Position numbers and translations under genes: made by a program | In this document: in pieces, positions 1-7,534 of the stretch | How the letters are laid out: the number at the start of each line of letters is the position of its first letter | Numbering within the stretch: position 1 is the first letter of the stretch | Notes under the pieces: model-generated | Told to the model about the DNA's origin: nothing | Database searches by the model: none | What the model saw: the letters and a program-made list of their open reading frames with translations, nothing else | NCBI GenBank assembly: GCA_036744795.1 | Contig: DAIOHK010000037.1 | Location: forward strand, 1-22,104 | Source of the DNA: UBA5486 sp036744795 | Lineage (GTDB): Bacteria; Bacillota; UBA4882; UBA10575 | Length of the DNA stretch: 22,104 nt | Reading direction: 5' to 3'

Positions 1-164
1 ACCAGCATGAACAACCAATTAAAGCGCCTCTGGAGCTTGTCGACTCACCTGGCTTTGAATAAAATCCTACAGGATAGTTTGTCGACTCACCCGGTTTTTG
101 ATTTTAATCACTTCGTGATATTAAGGTAACCGGCGTGAGCGACTTGGTAGCCAGCGTGAGCGAC
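1..164. repeat. Nested pair of bulged hairpin repeats
   Basis: Noncoding. Two imperfect palindromes lie one inside the other. The outer arms are 39-54 and 149-164, the inner arms 81-96 and 128-143. Each stem reads GTCG, a bulged A, CTCAC, then six more pairs, and the right arm carries a bulged C (155 or 134). The outer pair ends TGGCT/AGCCA and the inner pair CGGTT/AACCG, so each arm matches its own partner best. A small ATCAC-TTC-GTGAT hairpin (107-119) sits in the inner loop. Bases 1-15 resemble the right arm of a further copy cut by the window edge. The same structure recurs at 20520-20583. It looks like a REP- or MITE-like dispersed element; no transposase is nearby. Confidence 0.75.
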
Positions 165-952
165 TACTTACTAGTCGCACGTGTAGCTCCCGTGGTTATC
201 CCGCCATCTACCAGAATTGTCTGGCCTGTAATATATTGACTGGAATCGGAGGCCAAGAATACAATTGTCCCGTCAAGATCATCAGGCTTACCGGGACGTT
301 TCAAAGGAATCCGGTCACAAATGTATTCAACCCATTCCTTATTCTCATATAGAACTTTATTTTGTTGCGTTTTAAACCAGCCTGGGGCCAGACAATTAAC
401 TGTAATCCCATGTATTCCCCAATCATCTGCCAAGCTGGCGGTCATCTGTTTCACTCCGCCACGGCTGGCACAGTAGGGTGTAATCCCGGCATAGCCGAAT
501 ACACTTGTAACTGAACCAATATTAATGATCCGCCCATATTTTTTAGGAATCATCTTTTTGGCCACAGCCTGAGCTACAAAGAAACTACCGCGTAAATTAG
601 TGTCTAGAACTGTGTTCCAGTCATCCCAAGTAATCTCAACCGCGGGTTTACGGATATTACAACCCGCATTGTTTACCAGAATATCAATTTTCCCATATTC
701 ATTATAAGCCGCTTCCACCATCTGTTGTATACTATTATAATCGCGCACATCTAATTCTACAGGAAATGCTTTTCTACCCAGAGCTTCAATTTCTTCTTTG
801 AATGGTTGTAAAGATTCAATCTTACGGCTGGTTATAACCAGATCCGCTCCGGCTCTAGCCAGAGCACGCCCAAAATATTGTCCTAATCCGCGGCTGGTTC
901 CAGTGACAATCGCTACCTTACCTGCTAGATCAAATAAATTTTCCTTCATCAT
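164..952 (-). CDS. SDR-family oxidoreductase (gluconate 5-dehydrogenase / 3-oxoacyl-ACP reductase-like)
   Basis: Cytosolic short-chain dehydrogenase of the classical type, about 262 aa. Visible in order: the Rossmann cofactor motif TGTSRGLG near the N-terminus, LVNNAG, the catalytic Ser in INIGSVTS, the active-site segment PYCASRGGV, and the C-terminal ITGQTILVDGG. In the usual YxxxK motif the lysine is arginine here (Tyr160, Arg164; codon CGT). The overall pattern resembles gluconate 5-dehydrogenase-like enzymes that oxidise or reduce sugar acids with NAD(P), but the substrate cannot be read from sequence. Three candidate ATGs are in frame; the start at 952 (or 949) is preceded by AAGGGAG at 5-8 nt, unlike the one at 967. 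It lies 66 bp behind the zinc dehydrogenase on the same strand, so the two are probably co-transcribed. Its TAG stop falls on the edge of the hairpin repeat at 149-164. Confidence 0.9.
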   Translation of the reverse strand: MMKENLFDLAGKVAIVTGTSRGLGQYFGRALARAGADLVITSRKIESLQPFKEEIEALGRKAFPVELDVRDYNSIQQMVEAAYNEYGKIDILVNNAGCNIRKPAVEITWDDWNTVLDTNLRGSFFVAQAVAKKMIPKKYGRIINIGSVTSVFGYAGITPYCASRGGVKQMTASLADDWGIHGITVNCLAPGWFKTQQNKVLYENKEWVEYICDRIPLKRPGKPDDLDGTIVFLASDSSQYITGQTILVDGGITTGATRATSK

Positions 953-1018
953 CTTATCTCCCTTCATGCTCCCACTTTATCATAAATATTACCTAAACTA
1001 TTCTTTCAAATAGATTAT

Positions 1019-2050
1019 TTAAGGATTTAGGATCACTTTCATTAAACCGGACTCCCCTTTATAAAGGCGTTTAAACCAATCTTCCCCTTGAGCAAGGGGT
1101 ACAACTGCACTGATAAATGTATTAACATCAACTTTCCCGGAAGCAATCAGATCAAGACAATCTGGATATTCGCCGGATGAAGCACAAGAACCATAGAGTG
1201 AAATCTCTCTTGTTACTATTGACTGCAAGGGAAAATCAACCGATGGCTTAAGATTTCCCACCATAGTTAAGGAACCGCCCTTTCTTAAACAAGCAATTGC
1301 TGATTGCAGGGTCGATGCAATCCCAACCACTTCAAATGCTACATCCGCACCCCGGCCACCTGTTAGTTTGTAAACCTCAGCAGGAACATCAACCTGGTCT
1401 GCTTTGAAACCATCAGTAGCGCCAAATTTTTTCGCCAAATCCAGCTTTTCCTGGACCATGTCAACAGCAATAATCCTTCCACAACCGGCTAGTTTTAATA
1501 GTTGTATAACTAGCAAACCAATCATCCCAGCTCCAATAATTACAGCTGTATCATTAAGAGAAACTGGAGACCGCCGGATTGCATGCAAGGCGATAGAAAG
1601 GGGTTCAACCATAGCAGCTTCTTCAAAAGTGACCCGCTCAGGTAGGGGGTAAATAATATGTTGCGGTATCACTACATATTCGGCAAATGCCCCGTTTAAA
1701 CGGTAGTCATTACAGGAAACACCTAGTACTTTCCGGTTGTCACATAGATTAACCTCACCACGGCGACAAAAGTAACATCTACCACAATAAACAGTAGAAT
1801 CAAATGTTACTCTGTCTCCTGGTTTGAAATTAGGTACATTTTCCCCTACCTTTTCAATAATACCAGAGGCTTCATGCCCCATAATAATCGGGGGAATACG
1901 TCTTCCAGTACTGCCATCCATTCCATGTACATCACTACCACAGATTGCACAGGCTTTAATTTTTACCAGCACATCATCCTGACCAGCTTCCGGAAGAGGC
2001 ACCTCTTCAATTGCAAATTTGTTGTACTCTTCTAAAACCAATGCTTTCAT
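1019..2050 (-). CDS. Zinc-dependent medium-chain dehydrogenase (sorbitol / threonine dehydrogenase-like)
   Basis: Cytosolic zinc alcohol dehydrogenase-superfamily enzyme, 343 aa, a normal family length. The catalytic zinc site is seen in CAICGSD (Cys37) and GHE (His59, Glu60). The structural zinc site has four cysteines in YCGRCYFCRRGEVNLC (89, 92, 95, 103). A Rossmann motif GAGMIGLL follows, with an acidic residue in AVDM that suggests NAD. The family oxidises polyols, sugar alcohols or threonine; pairing with a downstream SDR suggests consecutive oxidation steps on a sugar or polyol, which is inference. Two ATGs are possible; the one at 2050 has AGAGGGG six bases upstream whereas the one at 2056 directly abuts it, so 2050 is preferred. 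No convincing promoter was found upstream, where an AT-rich inverted repeat lies. Confidence 0.92.
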   Translation of the reverse strand: MKALVLEEYNKFAIEEVPLPEAGQDDVLVKIKACAICGSDVHGMDGSTGRRIPPIIMGHEASGIIEKVGENVPNFKPGDRVTFDSTVYCGRCYFCRRGEVNLCDNRKVLGVSCNDYRLNGAFAEYVVIPQHIIYPLPERVTFEEAAMVEPLSIALHAIRRSPVSLNDTAVIIGAGMIGLLVIQLLKLAGCGRIIAVDMVQEKLDLAKKFGATDGFKADQVDVPAEVYKLTGGRGADVAFEVVGIASTLQSAIACLRKGGSLTMVGNLKPSVDFPLQSIVTREISLYGSCASSGEYPDCLDLIASGKVDVNTFISAVVPLAQGEDWFKRLYKGESGLMKVILNP

Positions 2051-2110
2051 TAACATCCCCTCTTACTTGTGTTTTTTCTTTAATTCTGCTGTTTTTAGTT
2101 TCAACTTCAA

Positions 2111-2190
2111 TTTAGGGAATTGTATTCAATTATTTTAAATTTAACCACAATATCTGTATTCGTGATTTATCGATATGCAATTCCCTTCAT
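2111..2190. repeat. AT-rich inverted-repeat element, short form
   Basis: The 9-bp arms AGGGAATTG (2114-2122) and CAATTCCCT (2178-2186) are a perfect inverted repeat. Between them, ATTTAACCACAATAT matches 15456-15470 and, in reverse, most of the right end of the element at 15423-15613. It lies upstream of the MDR-SDR operon and could affect its transcription. The rest of 2191-2317 is AT-rich with nothing further recognised. Confidence 0.55.
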
Positions 2191-2317
2191 TAATAAAGAA
2201 TGTAAAGAGAAGTTTTGATAAAACCTAAGGCCTACATTAATATTATATTAAAATAGATAGGTTTACGCAATGATAATAAGGTTATTATAATACACTATTT
2301 ATAATGTTATATATATG

Positions 2318-2349
2318 AAAAAAACGCTGCCAATCAGCTGCAGCGTTTT
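2318..2349 (-). terminator. Intrinsic terminator after tRNA-Leu
   Basis: Ten-bp stem AAAACGCTGC / GCAGCGTTTT with a 9-nt loop. Read on the minus strand it is followed by a run of seven T, about 75 nt beyond the tRNA 3' end. It should end the tRNA transcript and shield the dehydrogenase operon. Confidence 0.8.
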
Positions 2350-2424
2350 AAAATATCAATCTTAATTTTTCCTTTTATTAAAATAAAAAACCCTCGTCAT
2401 TTAACAAAGGATAAGTTTGGATTT

Positions 2425-2512
2425 TGGTGCCGAAGGCGGGATTTGAACCCGCATGGGATTTACTCCCACTGCGCCCTGAACGCAGCGCGTCTGCCAATTC
2501 CACCACTTCGGC
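2425..2512 (-). tRNA. tRNA-Leu (anticodon CAG)
   Basis: On the minus strand the gene begins GCCGAAG and closes with CTTCGGC, a perfect 7-bp acceptor stem, followed by discriminator A and an encoded CCA (2425-2427). The anticodon stem CTGCG/CGCAG holds loop TTCAGGG, giving anticodon CAG for CUG leucine codons. A long variable arm (TGGGA/TCCCA) marks a class II tRNA, and the T arm has GGTTCAAATCC. The length of 85 nt plus CCA fits tRNA-Leu. Confidence 0.97.
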
Positions 2513-2524
2513 ACTGTAGAAATT

Positions 2525-2553
2525 ATTATAGCTTAAAACGCTCAACTTGTAAA
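2525..2553 (-). promoter_or_regulatory. Sigma-A-type promoter of tRNA-Leu
   Basis: On the minus strand: -35 TTTACA (2548-2553), 17-nt spacer, -10 TATAAT (2525-2530). The -10 box ends 12 nt before the mature tRNA 5' end. This is close to consensus and well placed. Confidence 0.8.
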
Positions 2554-2835
2554 GGGTATTTATTTATCAAAATCTTTATTTCGCTAATCATTCCTGCGAG
2601 CTTCGGGTTTATTATGGTATTTAAGTTTACAGCTTTTTGAAATTTTACCCTAAAAAATTCCAGAGAATTGTATATTAATTGTATAAATTCGGTCACGCAA
2701 CGGTAAAATAAGGTATGAAATTTAGCAATAAGAAGATTTAAGACAAATTAGTTAGTTTTATGGAGTATTCTGGAGCCTTTTTATCTTCGCTGGGATTATT
2801 GCCTATATTTAGCTTTAATATAATGGTTTTGTTCC
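2554..2835. other. Intergenic stretch with no recognised feature
   Basis: AT-rich spacer between the divergent tRNA-Leu and groES promoters. No open reading frame with a ribosome binding site, no strong hairpin and no repeat was found. Confidence 0.5.
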
Positions 2836-2864
2836 TTGCAATTTTCGAGATAGGTCACTAGAAT
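2836..2864 (+). promoter_or_regulatory. Sigma-A-type promoter of groES-groEL
   Basis: -35 TTGCAA (2836-2841), 17-nt spacer, -10 TAGAAT (2859-2864). The expected start at about 2871 lies just before the CIRCE operator, the normal arrangement for HrcA-repressed operons. Confidence 0.8.
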
Positions 2865-2876
2865 TATTTTTAGAGA

Positions 2877-2903
2877 TTAGCACTCATCAGAGGTGAGTGC
2901 TAA
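2877..2903. promoter_or_regulatory. CIRCE operator (HrcA binding site)
   Basis: Perfect inverted repeat TTAGCACTC-N9-GAGTGCTAA, identical to the CIRCE consensus. In this family HrcA binds here and represses groESL until heat stress occupies GroEL. hrcA itself is not in the window. Confidence 0.98.
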
Positions 2904-2928
2904 TAATAAATCTTTGAGGAGGGAGAAA

Positions 2929-3219
2929 ATGAATATTAAACCATTAGGAGAAAGAATTGTAATTAAAGTCTTGGAGGGTGAAGAGAAGACAAAGAGTGGG
3001 ATCGTTCTTCCGGATACTGCCAAGGAAAAACCACAAATGGGTGAAATTTTAGCAGTAGGAACAGGTAAAACTCTGGAAAATGGCGAGAAAGTCCCTCTTG
3101 AAGTAAAAGTAGGCGACAAAGTATTATTCGCCAAATACGCCGGGACCGAAGTAAAACTTGATGGCGAAGAATACATGGTTCTAAAAGAAAGCGATGTCCT
3201 AGCTATCCTGGCTGACTAA
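2929..3219 (+). CDS. groES: Co-chaperonin GroES (Hsp10)
   Basis: 96 aa, the usual length. It forms the heptameric lid of the GroEL chamber and drives release of substrate into the cavity in the cytosol. The N-terminal MNIKPLGERIVIK, the mobile loop around EEKTKSGIVLPDTAKEKP and the C-terminal VLKESDVLAIL are diagnostic. The start at 2929 is chosen because GAGGAGGGA lies 5 nt upstream; an upstream in-frame ATG at 2893 falls inside CIRCE and would add 12 unrelated residues. First gene of the groES-groEL operon, with a 53-nt gap to groEL. Confidence 0.98.
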   Translation: MNIKPLGERIVIKVLEGEEKTKSGIVLPDTAKEKPQMGEILAVGTGKTLENGEKVPLEVKVGDKVLFAKYAGTEVKLDGEEYMVLKESDVLAILAD

Positions 3220-3272
3220 TTAAACTGCTAAAAAAGTAAGCAATATTATAATTTATTAAGGAAGGTGAAATT

Positions 3273-4907
3273 ATGGCTGGTAAACAGATTGTATTTACCG
3301 AAGAAGCACGACATGCCCTAGAGCGTGGCGTTAACAAACTGGCTGATGCCGTTAAAATAACTCTCGGTCCTAAGGGACGAAATGTAGTATTGGAGAGAAA
3401 GTATGGTTCTCCTACTATTACTAATGATGGTGTTACCATTGCTAAAGAGATTGAGCTTGAAGATCCCTTTGAAAATATGGGTGCTCAATTAGCAAAAGAA
3501 GTAGCTACCAAAACCAATGATATTGCTGGTGATGGCACCACTACCGCTACTTTACTTGCTCAAGCCATGGTAAGAGAAGGTTTGAAAAACGTGGCCGCTG
3601 GTGCTAACCCCATGATCCTGAAGAAAGGGATCGAAAAAGCGGTTCATGCTATTGTTGATGAGATTAAAAACATAAGCAAATCAGTGGATAAGAAAGAGTC
3701 GATCACTCAAGTAGCCTCTATTTCCGCTTCTGATGAAGAGATTGGAAGCCTAATTGCCGAAGCTATGGAGAAAGTCGGTAAAGACGGGGTTATTACTGTA
3801 GAAGAATCCAAAACCATGGGAACCAACCTTGAAGTAGTGGAAGGTATGCTCTTTGACCGGGGTTATATCTCTCCATACATGGTTACCGATTCCGAACGGA
3901 TGGAAGCAGTTTTAGATGATCCCTATATCCTGATCACTGATAAGAAAATAACATTAATTAAAGACCTCCTCCCCATTCTGGAGAAGGTTGTTCAAAGAGG
4001 AAAACCGCTCCTGATTATTGCCGAAGATATCGAAGGTGAAGCACTTGCCACTTTGGTAGTAAACAAACTCCGTGGTACTCTCAATGTGGTAGCTGTTAAA
4101 GCACCTGGTTTTGGTGATAGAAGAAAGGCAATGCTCAGTGATATCGCTATTGTTACTGGCGGACAGGTTATCTCCGAGGATGTAGGAATGACTTTAGAGA
4201 ATACTTCCATTGAGATGCTTGGACAGTCTCGCCAGGTTAAGATCACTAAAGAAGAGACCACTATCGTTGATGGTAAAGGTACTTCCCAGGAGATCAAAAA
4301 CCGGATTAGCCAGATCAAATTGGAGATCGAAGAGACCACTTCCGATTATGACCGGGAGAAACTCCAGGAGAGATTAGCTAAACTAGCCGGTGGTGTAGCT
4401 GTAATCCAGGTTGGTGCTGCTACTGAAACCGAGATGAAAGAGAAGAAACACCGGATTGAGGATGCCCTCTCTGCTACGCGTGCCGCAGTAGAAGAAGGAA
4501 TTGTCCCGGGTGGTGGAGTCGCTCTCCTTCAGATCACTCCTATCCTTGATGAGCTGCAAAAGCAGGAAAACGATGATATCGCAACCGGTATTTCTATCGT
4601 CCGTAGGGCTTTAGCAGAACCGATTAAACAGATCGCTAACAACGCTGGTGCTGAAGGATCTGTAATCGCTGAAAAAGTACTAAACCTGCCTAAAGGCCAA
4701 GGTTACAATGCCATGAACAATGATTTTGTTGATATGCTGGAAGCAGGTATTGTTGACCCGGCAAAGGTTACCCGCAGTGCCCTCCAGAATGCGGCCAGCA
4801 TTGCCGGTATGCTACTCACCACTGAGTGCCTGATTGCCGATCTTCCGGAGAAGGAGCAACCAGCTATGCCTGCTAACCCCGGAATGGGAATGGGAATGGA
4901 TTATTAA
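3273..4907 (+). CDS. groEL: Chaperonin GroEL (Hsp60)
   Basis: 544 aa, full length. A tetradecameric ATP-driven folding chamber working with GroES. Seen: the equatorial nucleotide motif GDGTTTATLLAQ near residue 86, the apical domain segment around GFGDRRKAMLSDIAIVTGG, and the C-terminal glycine/methionine tail ending GMGMGMDY. The start has AAGGAAGGTGAAATT upstream. It is controlled with groES from the CIRCE promoter, and a strong terminator follows within 6 nt. Nothing is unusual. Confidence 0.99.
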   Translation: MAGKQIVFTEEARHALERGVNKLADAVKITLGPKGRNVVLERKYGSPTITNDGVTIAKEIELEDPFENMGAQLAKEVATKTNDIAGDGTTTATLLAQAMVREGLKNVAAGANPMILKKGIEKAVHAIVDEIKNISKSVDKKESITQVASISASDEEIGSLIAEAMEKVGKDGVITVEESKTMGTNLEVVEGMLFDRGYISPYMVTDSERMEAVLDDPYILITDKKITLIKDLLPILEKVVQRGKPLLIIAEDIEGEALATLVVNKLRGTLNVVAVKAPGFGDRRKAMLSDIAIVTGGQVISEDVGMTLENTSIEMLGQSRQVKITKEETTIVDGKGTSQEIKNRISQIKLEIEETTSDYDREKLQERLAKLAGGVAVIQVGAATETEMKEKKHRIEDALSATRAAVEEGIVPGGGVALLQITPILDELQKQENDDIATGISIVRRALAEPIKQIANNAGAEGSVIAEKVLNLPKGQGYNAMNNDFVDMLEAGIVDPAKVTRSALQNAASIAGMLLTTECLIADLPEKEQPAMPANPGMGMGMDY

Positions 4908-4910
4908 TAG

Positions 4911-4945
4911 AAAAAGAGGGGAATTCAAATTCCCCTCTTTTTTTT
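4911..4945. terminator. Bidirectional terminator between groEL and araM
   Basis: Perfect 13-bp stem AAAGAGGGGAATT / AATTCCCCTCTTT with a 2-nt apex (4926-4927), followed by T on the plus strand and, read in reverse, by T from the A run at 4911-4915. It serves both convergent genes; the araM stop codon overlaps its edge. Confidence 0.93.
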
Positions 4946-6290
4946 AAGCTAGTACCTGCTTTACAAACTCTTCAAGCATTCCCGCTTCATTAACGGTCTT
5001 AAAAACCGAATATCGATAACGATATTCCTTGGCATAGAGCAGGCTATTTACCAAGGTCTGCTGATCAATCCCAATTTCCTCCGCAGTCAATGGCGAACCG
5101 ATTTTGTTCAAAATTTCCATAATCTCTTCATACTTAGGGAGAAAAGAAAGTTCTTCTTTGATTTGTTCTTCCTTCTCAACCAAGGCATTTAATCTTCGTT
5201 CCTGTTCTGCCCAATCAAGATATTCTTCCGGATTATCCCGTAAAATTAATCTACCCAGTTTTTCACCATAAGCTGCCAATACCCTCTTTTCCCACTCCTC
5301 CTTGGAAAGCCTGTTTTTTCTAATCTGCTCAGGCTCAATCTTACTCCAATCCCGTTGCAGAAATAGATCAAAAAACTTAAAAACATAGCCCGTTGCTACC
5401 CCCACTGCTGTACCATGCCGAGCAGCCTTTTCACCACGTAAAAGCTTCATCATCTCCCAATAATGGGCCATATTATGTTCATTAGAAGCTACTGAGCGGG
5501 TATACCCTATGATTAAGATCGTCAAACCGGATAGGATTAACGCTTCAATCAAACTTTTCATTCCTTCATCTGTTCTTTCTCTAATCCCATCCAGATTATC
5601 CAGACACTTCTGCACTGCCTGGCTTACCATCTCCGCTGCCACTGGACAATATTGCTCATCATTAATAATCCGTCCCAGTATCCAGTCGGCCTTAGCTATA
5701 TATTTTCCCAATACATCACCAAAACCCGAAATCACCATTTTATAAGGTGCTTCCTTAATAATATCCAGGTCACAAATTATTACTTTAGGATAAGAAGCCG
5801 GTTTATTTACTTTCAATCCTTTATTCAGCAAAGGGGCAACTACAGAAGTATAACCATCCATTGAGGCTGCTGTAGCTACACTAACAAATTGACGTCCGGT
5901 TTGAAAGGCAACATACCGGGTGGTATCAGTTACGGATCCTGAGCCAACAGCGATTAAAAAGTCGGTATCACTTTCTAAAGCTAATAAAACCTCACCAAGA
6001 GCTGCTTCATCCGGTTCCAGTTCTTCTTTACGTTCCAATAAACAAAGGGTAACCGAAAACCCTCCATCTTGTAGGATCTTTATTACCTTCTCCCCTGCTA
6101 CCCGGTGAGTATTCTCATCCGCTACAACTAATACCTTTTTCCCCAGATTCCTTTCCTTTAAATAACTGGGAATATCTTTTAGCAGATCATTTCCAATATA
6201 AACATCCAAATCAGGCCGCTGGTGCTCCATCCCACAGGAACATTTAATTTCTGGTAAGATTAATTTGTTATTCTCGTAAAAAATTTTCAC
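4944..6290 (-). CDS. araM: sn-Glycerol-1-phosphate dehydrogenase (AraM/EgsA family)
   Basis: Iron/zinc-containing alcohol dehydrogenase fold. The family reduces dihydroxyacetone phosphate to sn-glycerol 1-phosphate with NAD(P)H; in Bacillus this feeds PcrB to make heptaprenylglyceryl phosphate. Visible: the dinucleotide-binding GSGSVTDTTRY, TAASMDGYTS, and the metal ligands Asp192 (GFGDVLGK), His272 (NEHNMAHYW) and His292 (RHGTAVGVA). An N-terminal CSCGMEH segment is also present. Start choice: a GTG at 6290 has AAAGGAGT ten bases upstream, whereas the longer TTG start at 6341 (465 aa) has no good ribosome binding site; the 448-aa form is preferred. It is monocistronic, facing groEL and divergent from the DUF2284 gene. 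No pcrB is in the window, so the lipid role is inferred. Confidence 0.88.
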   Translation of the reverse strand: MKIFYENNKLILPEIKCSCGMEHQRPDLDVYIGNDLLKDIPSYLKERNLGKKVLVVADENTHRVAGEKVIKILQDGGFSVTLCLLERKEELEPDEAALGEVLLALESDTDFLIAVGSGSVTDTTRYVAFQTGRQFVSVATAASMDGYTSVVAPLLNKGLKVNKPASYPKVIICDLDIIKEAPYKMVISGFGDVLGKYIAKADWILGRIINDEQYCPVAAEMVSQAVQKCLDNLDGIRERTDEGMKSLIEALILSGLTILIIGYTRSVASNEHNMAHYWEMMKLLRGEKAARHGTAVGVATGYVFKFFDLFLQRDWSKIEPEQIRKNRLSKEEWEKRVLAAYGEKLGRLILRDNPEEYLDWAEQERRLNALVEKEEQIKEELSFLPKYEEIMEILNKIGSPLTAEEIGIDQQTLVNSLLYAKEYRYRYSVFKTVNEAGMLEEFVKQVLA

Positions 6291-6427
6291 TGAATCAATT
6301 ACTCCTTTCTTAGCTATATTTACTTTGAATCCAGTTTGCAATTCTAGTATTATCTACCTACTCCCTTACTTCCTGCCCAAAAACAAAATAATAATTATTC
6401 TTTGTGCAATTCCTTCCAATAATGATA

Positions 6428-6455
6428 TTTTCAAATTTAACAGATATGATATAAT
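6428..6455 (+). promoter_or_regulatory. Possible promoter of the DUF2284 gene
   Basis: A consensus -10 TATAAT (6450-6455) with a weak -35 TTTTCA (6428-6433) at 16 nt. The AT-rich half-site GCAATTCCTT lies just upstream (6406-6415). Confidence 0.5.
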
Positions 6456-6493
6456 TATCTTATATTTGAAACTAAAGTTAGGGAGATGATAGG

Positions 6494-7003
6494 ATGAATA
6501 ATAAGGATTATTACATCAGAAAAGCATTGGAACTCGGGGCAGATCATGCTGTTTTATTTGATATCAAAGATATTGCTTTTGATTCCCGGACCATCTTAAA
6601 ATGTATGTATGGTTGTTCCGACTGGGGAAAGGGGCATACTTGTCCTTCACGGCCCGGCTCTTTAAAGCCCTGGGAATATCGGAAAGTATTTGAAGAGTAT
6701 TCATGGGGAGTTATTATCCATTCTACTAATAAAAAGATCTCCCAGGATGTTTCGTTTGCCATTGAAAGAGAGGCTTTTCTTGATGGGTTTTATTTTGCCT
6801 TTTCCTTAAGTGATTGTACACTTTGTTCCGAATGTGCCGGTTTCAAAGGAAAGGAATGTCTTAATCCCAAAAAAGCACGGCCCGCTTTCCATAGTGTAGG
6901 GATTGATGTTTTTCGTACTGTACATCAACTTAATCTCCCGCTTGAAACATTAAAAAATGAGCACCAGCAGCAAAACTGGTACTCAGCAGTATTTATCGGA
7001 TAG
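6494..7003 (+). CDS. DUF2284 cysteine-rich putative metal-binding protein
   Basis: 169 aa, of unknown function. It matches the DUF2284 pattern: CMYGCSDWGKGHTCPSRPGS near residues 37-56 gives three cysteines, and a second ferredoxin-like cluster CTLCSECAGFKGKEC follows near residues 112-126. The seven or so cysteines suggest an iron-sulfur or other metal site; this is inference from spacing. No signal peptide or membrane helix is seen, so it is probably cytosolic. The ATG has GGGAG eight bases upstream. It stands alone, divergent from araM and convergent with the DUF1854 gene with only 11 bp between the stop codons and no clear terminator, so antisense overlap of transcripts is likely. Confidence 0.85.
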   Translation: MNNKDYYIRKALELGADHAVLFDIKDIAFDSRTILKCMYGCSDWGKGHTCPSRPGSLKPWEYRKVFEEYSWGVIIHSTNKKISQDVSFAIEREAFLDGFYFAFSLSDCTLCSECAGFKGKECLNPKKARPAFHSVGIDVFRTVHQLNLPLETLKNEHQQQNWYSAVFIG

Positions 7004-7014
7004 TTTGATTTTAA

Positions 7015-7518
7015 TTAGATATAGGCATAGAGAAATTTATAACTAACGGGATCTAATTTTTTAGGGTTTCTAATAATATACCGGTTACCATCAATATCCC
7101 GGATATAAACCTCTTGCCCCCAGACTACCACATCCCTCCTGTTTTGAATAGTAAATTCAAACTCTCCATGATCGGTCTCTACTTTCCAGTTAATTAACTG
7201 ATATTCCTCTTTAATTCCCAGTATTTTCCGGATCTCAGGAATAAAGTAAACCTTTTTTAGCACGGCTTGGACTGTTTTTCTGCTTGCGGGAGGAAGTTTA
7301 AGGTAATCCTCAATTACCCCTATTTCCTCCCCCTGATGATAAATAATCAGAAAACGCGTTTTATAGGAGACCGGAGAAACCAGTTTAATCTCTATATCAT
7401 CATAATGCTCTTCTGTAGCCTTATTATATAGATTTAATCGGTTATACTCATCCTGTTTAATACAAATTTGATCAGCAGGAATAAAATCCAGTCTCATCCC
7501 AACTGCTTCTGAACTCAC
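7015..7518 (-). CDS. DUF1854 family protein, partner of the adjacent ABC transporter
   Basis: 167 aa, soluble, no known catalytic motif. The C-terminal half has the DUF1854 signature: an acidic/aromatic stretch, FTIQNRRDVVVWG, then IRDIDGNRYIIRNPKKLDPVSYKFL. Family members are regularly encoded beside an ABC exporter of the type found here and have been linked by annotation to cyanophycin metabolism; no cyanophycin synthetase or cyanophycinase is in this window, so that role is unproven here. Start choice: GTG at 7518 is preceded by AGGTGG at 6 nt; the longer GTG at 7533 has no ribosome binding site. The ABC gene ends only 16 bp upstream, so the two form one operon. Confidence 0.8.
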   Translation of the reverse strand: MSSEAVGMRLDFIPADQICIKQDEYNRLNLYNKATEEHYDDIEIKLVSPVSYKTRFLIIYHQGEEIGVIEDYLKLPPASRKTVQAVLKKVYFIPEIRKILGIKEEYQLINWKVETDHGEFEFTIQNRRDVVVWGQEVYIRDIDGNRYIIRNPKKLDPVSYKFLYAYI

Positions 7519-7534
7519 CCATCTCCACCTCACA

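Noticed and set aside
1..164. CRISPR array suggested by repeated GTCGACTCACC words
   Set aside because: The units are paired as inverted arms, the spacing is irregular, and no cas gene is present.
2057..2320. Promoter for the MDR-SDR operon
   Set aside because: Several AT-rich -10-like words exist on the minus strand but none has a convincing -35 at 16-18 nt, so none is called.
2443..2640. 65-residue frame on the plus strand
   Set aside because: It covers the tRNA-Leu gene antisense and has no ribosome binding site.
2893..2928. Upstream ATG extending groES by 12 residues
   Set aside because: It falls within CIRCE and lacks a ribosome binding site; the 2929 start gives the conserved GroES N-terminus.
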